DNA of 64,000 nt from the NCBI GenBank assembly GCA_964384025.1, contig CAYLJJ010000008.1, positions 1 through 64,000 of the forward strand, read 5' to 3'. Of this stretch, positions 50,101 to 59,052 are shown piece by piece. Numbering within the stretch: position 1 is the first letter of the stretch; every line of letters begins with the position of its first letter. Under the pieces are notes generated by a model. It searched no databases. It was given only the letters and a program-made list of their open reading frames with translations, and was not told the DNA's origin. This DNA is from CAYLJJ01 sp964384025 (GTDB lineage: Bacteria; Myxococcota_A; Bradymonadia; UBA7976; UBA1532). Both the position numbers and the translations under genes were made by a program.

Positions 50101-53100
50101 TTGCTCAAGGTCCCAGTGTTCTTTTCAGCTCCCTCCCCCTCTCTCAATCGCTATCGCCTGCTCTCTCTTTTGATCCTGCTTTTGGCCTGTGATGATGCAG
50201 GTGAAGGCTCTATCGATGACGCTGGAGAGCCTCCCTGCCCTTTGATCTTTATTGAGCATCCGAGCCCAGGAGCACATCAACAGGCACGTCTGCTCCTAGA
50301 AGGCGATATTCCCCCCAGCCTTGAAGCTCCAGGGACCCTGCTACACAACGGCGAAGCCAGCGCCTTGGAGATGAAGGGTGGGCGCTTCTCAGGAGTCCTC
50401 AACCTAAGCTCAGGAGAGAATGAGGTACAGGTGATCATTGGCTCCTGCCGATCTGAGCTGCTCTGGCTCCAGCTCCTCCCCACGCCAGGGCCTCAGATCT
50501 ATAGCCTTGAACCTCAAGCTGGCCCTCTCAGCGGAGGCTTCCCTATTCAACTCAGAGGACGTGGTTTTCTAGAGGGGCTCAGCTTGAGCCTAGGTGATCA
50601 ACCGATCTGGGAACTGGAGTTGCTGGACAGCGAGCGCCTGGAGTTTGTCGCCCCTGAGGTCTCCTCTCCAGGGCGGGTAGATGTCAATCTTAGAAACCCT
50701 GACGGTCGCAGCGCCACCTTAGAGGAGGGCTTTGAATGGCGCCTTCCTCCTCGTCTAAGTCGCGTGATCCCTTCCAGTGGCCCCACCTCTGGAGGCAGCT
50801 TGGTGCATGTGGAGGGTGTGGGTTTTCAATCCCCTTTGCGGCTGCGCTTTGGTGCGGCGGAGGCTGAGATCCTCAGCATCAGTGCCCAGGAGATCCGTTG
50901 TAAGACGCCCCCAGGGGCTCCTGGCCTCGTCGATGTTGAGATCCTGGCTCAGGACCGCTTGGGGGATCGCTTGGAGGAGGCTTGGCTCTATCTGGAGAAC
51001 CAGGGTCCCAGAGCGGACACGCTCAGCCCCACTCAAGGGCCAACAGCGGGGGGAACCCTGGTGGAGATCCGAGGGCGAGGCTTCTCTGAGGTTGAACAGG
51101 TGCGCTTTGGAGAACTGGGGGTTATCCCTCAGGAGCTGCATGAAGAGTGGTTGCATGTGATCAGCCCTGCTCATCCCAGCGCTCAGGTAGATGTCATCCT
51201 CGTAGATCGTTTTGGAGAGCTGGCTCCGCTTCCTGAACCCTTCACCTTTATCGCTCCTGAACAGCCTGAGATTGAGTCGCTTTCACCCAGCTGGTTTCGT
51301 GAAGAGGGGGGGCGGCTGACGGTTGAGGGGCGTGGATTTGAGGGGGTGCTTCAGATCAGCCTCGCTGGGATCGAGCTGGAGCTGCTGAGCCAGAGCGCTC
51401 AGCGTTTGGAGCTGAACGCTCCTCCACATGAGGCGGGACGGCACCTCTTTCTACTTCGCAACCAGGAAGGGCATGAGGCTCAGGCTGATCTGCTCTATTT
51501 TGAGAATCGAGCCCCTGAGATCATCAGCTTGGAGCCTGATCGAGGCCCTCTGGCTGGTGGAACCCGTGTGCGCCTCAGGGGGCGTCATCTGCTTCCGGAG
51601 ATGAGCCTTTATCTGGGGGGGCAGGAGACTGAGTTGGAGGCCTTGGAGGGAGAGGATCTCATCCTACGCAGCCCCAGAGGGCTCCAGCCCGGTTGGGTTG
51701 ATCTGGAGATGGAGACCCCTGATGGCTACCTAGGACGGCGTGAGGAGGCTTGGCTCTATCTCGCGGAGGCTCCCCCTGCTATCCACAGCTTGGAGCCCAG
51801 TGAAGGCCCTGAGACAGGGGGAACTTGGGTGCTCCTCAGAGGTGCCCATCTACGCCCTGGGATCAAGATCCTCTTAGGCGGTTTGCCTACCACAGAGCAG
51901 GAAATCTTGGATTCTGGGAGCGCGCTCTTTCTGACCCCTGCGCAGCCTCCTGGGGATGCCTCAGTTGAGCTGCTCTCGATTGAGGGAACGCGGCTGGAGG
52001 GGGTGGAGCATTTTAAGTTCTACCCGTGGCCCAGCTGGGTTGGGCTCCGCCCTCCTTCGCTCCAAGGCGAGATCTTGGGTTTGGCCTGGGCTCCTAGAGC
52101 CCATGAACAGCTCAGGGCAGAGCTGGGATACAGCTCTCTTGTGGAGCCTGACGCTTGGCTTTGGGAGCCGATGGAACCCCTTGGACTTCAGGGGGGGTTG
52201 ATCGCCTTTAAAGCACAGCCGGAACTCTCTCCAGGCGACTACCGCCTCTGCGCACGCTTTAGCTTGGATGGCGAACATTGGCGTTGGGCAGATGGTGATG
52301 GGGCTGAAAATGGCTGGAGTTTGGAAGCCTGCCCTAGCTTTCACCAACCAAGCCCTTTGGAACAGGTTGAGATCAGCCCCCAAGAGGGACCCAGCCGAGG
52401 AGGGACCCAGCTGCGCTTCTCTGGACTGCCTGAGGGGAGTGAGTTGAGCCTGGAGGGGGAGCCCATCGCCCTCCAGGGGAGGATCTGGAGCACCCCACCC
52501 CATGCTCCAGGTCTTGTGCAGTTACATCTTCGCCTGGGAGAAGACGAGCGCCTGATCTCCTTTGAGTATTTCCCAGTCCCTGAGCGCATAAGTTGGGTCC
52601 AAGCGGAGATCGAAACCTCCAAGCTCGAGCCCAGGGTTCGCTTTGAGTTGGAGGTGGAGGCGCCAGGGAGCCAACCCCAACTTCAAGTTGAGCTTGAAGG
52701 GCTGCCTGTGGAGTTTGGTCAGCTCGCCCCAGATCGCTTCTGGGTTGAGCCCCTGGTCCAAGAGTTGGGGCGCTATCGCCTTCGCGCGAAGATCAGCCTG
52801 GATGCTCAACATTGGCAGGAGGCCCCCCCCGCTTGGCTTCGGATCACCTCTCCCCCTGCACCTCAGATCCTCAGCTTTGCTCCCCAAGCGCTCCCTGCAG
52901 CTGAGGGGGTCTTTCTTCAGGTTCAGGTTGAGGGGGAGCAGCCTGGGACGCGCTTTGAGCTGGGAGGAGAGCGGCTCTGGAGCGATGGAGAGCGTCTCTT
53001 GATCCCCCAGGATCTCCTAGGTGAACATAAGCTTCAGATGATCAACCCAGATGGGCAGCGCCATGAGGTGGGTCCTCTCCTGATCTATCCTTGGCCCGAA

Positions 53101-56100
53101 CACCTTCGGCTCCCCAAACAGGATCAAGGGGCTCACCCTGGTCCAATCAAGCTGAGCTTGGCGGTCTTGGAGCACGATAGACTCCAAGCACCATCTCCTG
53201 GAGCCTTGGCGATGTTAGGAATCTGGGAAGAAGAGGACTGGCGTTGGCTCCGTGCAGACTATGAGGGGCGGGATGGAGAGTGGGACCTCTATAGCCATGA
53301 GCTTGAGCTGAACGAGGACCTTCGCTATCTCTTCCGCTTCTCTTTGGACTCAGGAGGGCACTGGAAACAGAGCGCTGAGGGCTCTGTCGATCTCAACCTC
53401 GAAGGTCCTCTCCCCCAGCTCCTCATTCCAGGGAGTGGCTCCAACGCAGGGGGGACCCTCGTTGAGCTTCAGGGTCAGGGTTTTGCGGAGGGAATACGAG
53501 CTTGGTTGGGAGGGCAGGTCTTAGAGCTTGAACATCTCTCTGAACAGCAACTGCGCTTTATCACACCTGCGGGTCAGGGGATCGCGATCTTGGAGTTAGA
53601 GACCCCAGATGGGGCACGGGGAGAGCTGCGAGGCTTTAGATATCAGGCGCCGCTTCAGCTTTCTGGTCCCGAGCAGGCCTTTCTTGATGAGGGGGTGCTC
53701 TTTGAGATCAGTCAGAGTCACCCCCAGATGTTGGAGGATCTGGAGATTGGCTTAGGACACCTCGCTGAGCCAGAGAGCTGGCGGTGGTACCCAACGACAG
53801 CGAACAGCGAGGGGGGGAGCAGCGCGCTCTTGGTCCCCACAGAGCTTGGAGCACTTCAGGTCCAACTCCGCGATAGAGAGGGGCGAGCGCGAGCTGAGCC
53901 TCTGACGCTGGAGGTCAGGCAGAGGGAGGGGCCAGAGATCTGGAGCCTCAGACCAGAAGCGCTGCCCAGCGAGGGAGGACGTTTTCGCCTGGAGGGCCGC
54001 TTTGAGCCAGGGGCTTGGGCTCTGCTTGAGCAGGAGCCTCTTCAGATCCTCAACCAGGGAGCGGATTGGATGGAGATCTCTCTGCCCCCACAGGAGCCTG
54101 CCTCGCTGATGTTCTGGCTGAGTAACCCAGATGGTCAGCGAGTGGGGCGGAGCTTTGAGATCTTCCCTCTACCTCTAGGACCCAGGCTCTTAGAGGGAGA
54201 GCGTCAGATCTTAGAGGGGGAGAGCCTCAGTCTGAGGGCCTTTGCTCAGGCGGATCCTCGCCTACGGGCTGAATTGGGCCTGCAAAGCCCTGAGGGTTGG
54301 CGTTGGAGCGCTGGAGAGTTGATGGGGATCAGCGAGGGCCTCGCTCACTTCTCAGCGCTCTTTCAGGCGGAGGAGCCGGGAGGTTTGGCCTGGACTTTCC
54401 GCTTTAGCTTGGATGGTCAACGTTGGCGAGAGGCGGCGTTGGGATGGTTGGAGATCGAGGCGCGTGATCGAGCGCAGCTCTTGGGGCTGCGGCCTGCGCT
54501 GGGTCCCTCAGGGCAGTGGGTGGAGGTTTTGGGAGAGGGGCTTGAGCTGGAAGCGGGCTGGCTTGGAGGGCAAGCTTTGGAGCTGAGCGGAGGGAGGGAG
54601 GGCTGGAGCCTGCTGATCCCAGAGGGGCCAGGGGGGCTCCTTGATCTTGAGCTGCAGCAGAGCGATGGAGAGCGCCTTAGGCTGGAGGGAGCCTTTGAGC
54701 GCTTAACGCGGCCTCCAGAGGTGAGACTGCTTAACGCGATTGATCCTTTGAGGTTGGCGGCGGAGGCAGAGGGGCCTTGGATCGAGCTGGCTTGCGAGAA
54801 TCCAGAGGCGCTGCTTAGAGCACGCTTAGCTGATCAGCTTTGGCCCCTGCCTCGTGTAGCTGAGGTTCGCTTTGGCGCCCCGCTGCCTCCGCTCTTGGAG
54901 GGAGATCACCATCTTGAGTTTGAGATCTCCATAGATGGGGGTGCTCACTGGTGGTCTACGGGGCTCGGTTTAAACCTAGAAGCTCGCTTGGGGCCCAGCT
55001 TTAGCTCTTTGAGCCCTGAGGTTTTGGGACCAGAGGGGGGGTGGGTGGTTTTTGTGCTGGGTCGCGCGCTCCCTTCAACGCAGCTGTTCTTAGAAGAGGA
55101 GGAGTTACAGCTTATTGGGGAGGGAGAGTTTAGGGGCTTTCAGGCTCCAGCGAGGGCTCCGGGAGCATACAGCCTGCGCTTAGAGGATGAGAGAGGGAGC
55201 GACCATCTACAGCTCTTCTATGCGGCGCAGCCTGAAGAGGTACAGCTCTTGGAGCCAATAGAGCTTGAGGTTGAGTTAGGTCAACGTGTTGATGGACGTC
55301 TACGTGGGGAGGGGCGCTGTGAGCTGGGTTGGGGGCAGAGCCGGCACCCTGCGCTCTTGGATTGGAGCTGGAGTGAAACGGGGAGCTTTCAGGCCGAGGC
55401 TCCGGGTGACTACGGGTTGGCGGTGCGCTGTCGTTTTGGGGAGGGGGCTTGGCGGTATGGAGATCTGGAGGGGCCGGGTTTCTCTTGGGCGGAGGCGGGT
55501 CGTTTGAGGGTACGGCCCTGGCCACCAGCTCAGCTCTTAACGCTTCAGCCAGAGGAGGGCCCCAGCAGAGGAGGGACCCTCATACAGATCATGGGAATGG
55601 AGTTTCGGGCGGGCGATCAGCTGCTCTTTGGAGAACAGCCCGCCGAGATCTTGAGCTTGGAGCCCCAGGAGATCCAGGCCCTAAGCCCTCCAGGGCCTCC
55701 AGGAGAGCTGGAGATCCCTCTGGTTCGTCAGGGAGCAACCGAGGCCCCAGGGAGGCTCACCTTTCGCTACTACCCCTTCCCAGTGGAGGCTGAGATGGAG
55801 GCCCCGCTGAGTCCGATTTTGAGGCTCTCTGAGGAGGTTGAGGTGGGGGCTTGGCTGCAACTGGTGGGGGGAACTGAGGGGCTTGAGGCTGAGCTTGGAT
55901 TGGGGAGGGGGGAGTATATTGAGGAGATGGAGTGGAGGCCTATAGAGGAGTGGGAGGAGCTTGAGGATGGACGGCTTCGATTCAGTGCGCTTTTGAGCCC
56001 AAGGGAGGAGGGGAGCTTGAGCTTTGCTTGGCGTTTCAGCTTGGACGCTGAGCATTGGCTCTATGTCGATGGGCGCCGAGAGACCCCCTTTCGTTTGGAG

Positions 56101-58962
56101 GAAGCGGGTGTGCTCTTGAGCTTAGGTGAGGAGAGCCCTCGACTGCTCTCGCTGAGCCCAGCGGAGGGGAGCAGCCTGGGAGGAGAGCGGATTTTAGTTG
56201 GTGGAGAGGGTTTTCGGCCAGGGGCTCAGCTGCGCTTTGGGGGGATCCCAGCGCGGACGGAGTATCTGAGCGAGAGAGCCTTGGAGGCGCTGAGCCCTGC
56301 TCAGGAGATGGGAGAGGTGACGATCAGCTTAGAGCAGGAGGGGGGCTTTGCTCAGCTACCGGAGGGCTTTCGTTATTTCCGGGCGATTCAAGGGGCGCGG
56401 GCGCTGCCTCCAGAGCATCTACGCTGGAATTGGGGGGAGGAGGCTCCTCGCTTGAGAGCGCAGGCGCCCCTCGATCTTCGGGCTCAATTGGGCTTTGCCT
56501 CGGTTGAGGGGAGTTGGATCTGGGTAGGGGCGGAAGCAGAGGAGGGGGTCTGGGTGGCTCAGCCTCCGCAGCTGCCTCCGGGGCTGTATGAAGTAGCATG
56601 GCGTTTCTCTTTCCCAGGAGATCCTTGGACCTTGGTGGATCTGGATGGGGCAGAGAATGGATATGATCCGCAGCTTGCGGTGCTCCTTGAGGTGCGACCT
56701 CCCCCTGCGTTGAGGATAGAGAGGTTGAGCCCTGAGCCAGGCCCTTCTGGAGCGCATAAACTGGAGCTTTTTGGAGAGGGCTTTCTGCCCGGGATTCGAG
56801 CAGAGATGGGGGGAGAGGTGCTGGAGCTGGGCTCTCAGGAGGAGAGGAGGCTGATCTTGGAGATCCCAGCGCAGGCTCCAGGGAGACTGGAGATTCGGCT
56901 TGAAAACCTAGAGGGAGAGCGCCTTGAGTTTGGACACGAGATCTACCCTGAGATGGATTGGGGGCGGCTGGAGGCGGCGGCGGAGTTAAGCGCAGAGGTG
57001 GGCGAGACTCTGGAGATCAGGGGGCTGCTGATGGCCAGAGGCACAGAGGGAGCGGGTCCTCTTTTGGGCCTAGAAGCGGAGCTGGGCTACGGGCCACCTG
57101 GGAGCCATCCAGAGGGGCTGGGGTGGCGCTGGGTATCGGGGAGATGGTTAGAGCAGGTGGGCAGAGAGGATCGCTACAGCGCCTCGCTTCAGATCTCTCG
57201 TTGGGGAGAGTACCAGTTGGCGTATCGCTTTGGGAGCGCGGGGGCGAGGGGGTTGTTGGCGGATAGGGTGGCGGAGACAGGGTATCGGGTTGAAGAGAGC
57301 AGCCTTTTGAGGCTTGAACCTCATGTAACGGGCCTGAGCCCCAGCGCGGCGGCGGCGACGGGGGCGGTGGAGTTGGAGATCATTGGGAGGGGCCTTGATG
57401 AGCGGTTGAGTTTGAGCTTGGAGGGGAGGGCGCTGCCCTTTGAAGTGGGGACAGATCGTCTGCGCTTTAGCCTGAGACCTCCTTTAATGGAGACAACGCG
57501 ACAGGAGATCATCCTGGAGCTTGAGGGGCGAGATCTGCCCTTTGTCTGGTTTTTACCTGTCGGAGAAGTGCAGCTCATCGATGATGAGTTGAGCGCGCCG
57601 CTGGGGCCACCGGGGCCTCGACTGCGAGCCTTGGTCTCTATCTTGGGGCTGAGCGAGCAGCCTGGAGTGAGCCCTGGGCTGCGCGCCCAGCTTGGTTTGC
57701 GGCGAGGAGAAGAGATCATCTGGCAGGAGGCTGACTACCTAGAGGATCGAGAGGGCTCCGATCTCTTTGAGGCTGAGGTGAGGGCGGAGGAGGCGGGAGA
57801 TTACGAGGTATTTTGGCGTTTTAGTACAGCGGAGGAGGCGGGTTGGTTTGAGTTTGGGGAGCCTCCTGGAGAGCTGAGCTTAGAGAGAGAGGGGCTCTAT
57901 ATCAGCGAGCGATATCCCAGAGCCTTCTCGGCTACAGAGGGGGGGGTTTTGGAGATCAGGGGGAGAAGCTTGGGGGCGGCGAGAGCTTGGCTGGATGGAG
58001 AAGCGTTGGCGATCTTGAGCCAGGAGGAGGAGGAGCTCTTGATCTGGCTGCCTGCGGGGCCGCCTGGGGAATCTCTGCTGCGCTTGGAGAGCGAAGAGGG
58101 TGAGGCTGAGGTCCCCATCGAGCGTTTTTTGGCGGAGGAGCCCCAGCTCTTAGAGCCGGTCGCTCTAGAGATCTCGCTGGGTTCACGCTCAGAGTGGATC
58201 TATGGGCGAGTGAGGGGGGAGCTAGAGCATGTAGAGCTGGGCTTTGGTCGACCAGGAGAGGCGCTCTTGGAGTGGAGCTGGGAGGCAGGAGAGTGGGCAG
58301 GAGAAGAGGAGGGCTTTAAGATCTATCGAGGGCGGCTGGAGCCAGAAGAGAGCGGTCATTTTCTATTCGCGTGGCGCTTTGGTCCTGATGGAGAGAGCTG
58401 GATCTATGGAGATCGGGGACAGCTGCCCAGCTATGAGGCAGATGAAGCGGGGAGGCTTAATGTCCTGCCTCGCATAGACAACATACAACCAGAGAGCGCC
58501 TCCTATGAGGGGGGGCGGCTCATCGAGATCTCGGGGGCTGGCTTCCGTGACGGTCTTGAGCTCCTGTTGGAGGGAGAAGCGCAGGCTCTCTTGGAGCTGA
58601 GCCCAGAGCGGCTTCTCTTTATCCTGCCTGAGCTTGAGATCAGGCCACCCGAGACACAGCGGAGGCTCTCATTAAGCTTGATGAATCCAGGAGTGCCCGC
58701 CTTGAGCCTGCCGCTTCAGATCTATGTGCCCTTAAGAGAGGCGCGGCTGAGGAGAGCAGAGGTCTCCCTGCTGCGAGGCGAGAGGGAGCAGCTCTTGGAG
58801 GTGGAGATCCACCTTGAGGGTTGGACGGAGTTGGCGGGTCCTCTACAAGGACTGCGTGCGGAGCTGGGCTGGGGACCTTGGGGGAGTTCAGCGCCTCAAA
58901 ATCCAGAGTGGCGTTGGATCGAGGGGGCTTGGCTGAGAGAGGAGGGGGCCTTAGAGATCTAA
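50101..58962 (+). CDS. giant IPT/TIG-repeat lipoprotein, N-terminal 2953 residues (ends at in-frame TAA)
   Basis: It opens at a TTG (50101); a GTG at 50116 is also possible. The leader ends in LLILLLACDD, a lipobox. The body is a tandem array of IPT/TIG immunoglobulin-like units, about 18 here, recognised by a repeated GP-xx-GGT-x-V-x-x-x-GxGF opening and a V-x-FG strand. They alternate with a second unit of about 70 residues reading LGYGP-x-GS...WRW...FRFSLDGEHW...DLDGAENG. Such arrays form long surface rods or adhesins. The reading frame stops at TAA (58960-58962), but the same frame continues with the same repeats to 61362, so the full protein would be about 3750 residues. From about 55 kb the coding strand becomes much richer in G than before. 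Confidence 0.8.
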   Translation: MLKVPVFFSAPSPSLNRYRLLSLLILLLACDDAGEGSIDDAGEPPCPLIFIEHPSPGAHQQARLLLEGDIPPSLEAPGTLLHNGEASALEMKGGRFSGVLNLSSGENEVQVIIGSCRSELLWLQLLPTPGPQIYSLEPQAGPLSGGFPIQLRGRGFLEGLSLSLGDQPIWELELLDSERLEFVAPEVSSPGRVDVNLRNPDGRSATLEEGFEWRLPPRLSRVIPSSGPTSGGSLVHVEGVGFQSPLRLRFGAAEAEILSISAQEIRCKTPPGAPGLVDVEILAQDRLGDRLEEAWLYLENQGPRADTLSPTQGPTAGGTLVEIRGRGFSEVEQVRFGELGVIPQELHEEWLHVISPAHPSAQVDVILVDRFGELAPLPEPFTFIAPEQPEIESLSPSWFREEGGRLTVEGRGFEGVLQISLAGIELELLSQSAQRLELNAPPHEAGRHLFLLRNQEGHEAQADLLYFENRAPEIISLEPDRGPLAGGTRVRLRGRHLLPEMSLYLGGQETELEALEGEDLILRSPRGLQPGWVDLEMETPDGYLGRREEAWLYLAEAPPAIHSLEPSEGPETGGTWVLLRGAHLRPGIKILLGGLPTTEQEILDSGSALFLTPAQPPGDASVELLSIEGTRLEGVEHFKFYPWPSWVGLRPPSLQGEILGLAWAPRAHEQLRAELGYSSLVEPDAWLWEPMEPLGLQGGLIAFKAQPELSPGDYRLCARFSLDGEHWRWADGDGAENGWSLEACPSFHQPSPLEQVEISPQEGPSRGGTQLRFSGLPEGSELSLEGEPIALQGRIWSTPPHAPGLVQLHLRLGEDERLISFEYFPVPERISWVQAEIETSKLEPRVRFELEVEAPGSQPQLQVELEGLPVEFGQLAPDRFWVEPLVQELGRYRLRAKISLDAQHWQEAPPAWLRITSPPAPQILSFAPQALPAAEGVFLQVQVEGEQPGTRFELGGERLWSDGERLLIPQDLLGEHKLQMINPDGQRHEVGPLLIYPWPEHLRLPKQDQGAHPGPIKLSLAVLEHDRLQAPSPGALAMLGIWEEEDWRWLRADYEGRDGEWDLYSHELELNEDLRYLFRFSLDSGGHWKQSAEGSVDLNLEGPLPQLLIPGSGSNAGGTLVELQGQGFAEGIRAWLGGQVLELEHLSEQQLRFITPAGQGIAILELETPDGARGELRGFRYQAPLQLSGPEQAFLDEGVLFEISQSHPQMLEDLEIGLGHLAEPESWRWYPTTANSEGGSSALLVPTELGALQVQLRDREGRARAEPLTLEVRQREGPEIWSLRPEALPSEGGRFRLEGRFEPGAWALLEQEPLQILNQGADWMEISLPPQEPASLMFWLSNPDGQRVGRSFEIFPLPLGPRLLEGERQILEGESLSLRAFAQADPRLRAELGLQSPEGWRWSAGELMGISEGLAHFSALFQAEEPGGLAWTFRFSLDGQRWREAALGWLEIEARDRAQLLGLRPALGPSGQWVEVLGEGLELEAGWLGGQALELSGGREGWSLLIPEGPGGLLDLELQQSDGERLRLEGAFERLTRPPEVRLLNAIDPLRLAAEAEGPWIELACENPEALLRARLADQLWPLPRVAEVRFGAPLPPLLEGDHHLEFEISIDGGAHWWSTGLGLNLEARLGPSFSSLSPEVLGPEGGWVVFVLGRALPSTQLFLEEEELQLIGEGEFRGFQAPARAPGAYSLRLEDERGSDHLQLFYAAQPEEVQLLEPIELEVELGQRVDGRLRGEGRCELGWGQSRHPALLDWSWSETGSFQAEAPGDYGLAVRCRFGEGAWRYGDLEGPGFSWAEAGRLRVRPWPPAQLLTLQPEEGPSRGGTLIQIMGMEFRAGDQLLFGEQPAEILSLEPQEIQALSPPGPPGELEIPLVRQGATEAPGRLTFRYYPFPVEAEMEAPLSPILRLSEEVEVGAWLQLVGGTEGLEAELGLGRGEYIEEMEWRPIEEWEELEDGRLRFSALLSPREEGSLSFAWRFSLDAEHWLYVDGRRETPFRLEEAGVLLSLGEESPRLLSLSPAEGSSLGGERILVGGEGFRPGAQLRFGGIPARTEYLSERALEALSPAQEMGEVTISLEQEGGFAQLPEGFRYFRAIQGARALPPEHLRWNWGEEAPRLRAQAPLDLRAQLGFASVEGSWIWVGAEAEEGVWVAQPPQLPPGLYEVAWRFSFPGDPWTLVDLDGAENGYDPQLAVLLEVRPPPALRIERLSPEPGPSGAHKLELFGEGFLPGIRAEMGGEVLELGSQEERRLILEIPAQAPGRLEIRLENLEGERLEFGHEIYPEMDWGRLEAAAELSAEVGETLEIRGLLMARGTEGAGPLLGLEAELGYGPPGSHPEGLGWRWVSGRWLEQVGREDRYSASLQISRWGEYQLAYRFGSAGARGLLADRVAETGYRVEESSLLRLEPHVTGLSPSAAAATGAVELEIIGRGLDERLSLSLEGRALPFEVGTDRLRFSLRPPLMETTRQEIILELEGRDLPFVWFLPVGEVQLIDDELSAPLGPPGPRLRALVSILGLSEQPGVSPGLRAQLGLRRGEEIIWQEADYLEDREGSDLFEAEVRAEEAGDYEVFWRFSTAEEAGWFEFGEPPGELSLEREGLYISERYPRAFSATEGGVLEIRGRSLGAARAWLDGEALAILSQEEEELLIWLPAGPPGESLLRLESEEGEAEVPIERFLAEEPQLLEPVALEISLGSRSEWIYGRVRGELEHVELGFGRPGEALLEWSWEAGEWAGEEEGFKIYRGRLEPEESGHFLFAWRFGPDGESWIYGDRGQLPSYEADEAGRLNVLPRIDNIQPESASYEGGRLIEISGAGFRDGLELLLEGEAQALLELSPERLLFILPELEIRPPETQRRLSLSLMNPGVPALSLPLQIYVPLREARLRRAEVSLLRGEREQLLEVEIHLEGWTELAGPLQGLRAELGWGPWGSSAPQNPEWRWIEGAWLREEGALEI

Positions 58963-59052
58963 GGAGCGAGGCTCCCCGAAGAGGAGCCAGGAGAATACAG
59001 CTTTGCTTGGCGCTTAAGCACCGATCCGAGCCCAACACCGCAGTGGCTATGG

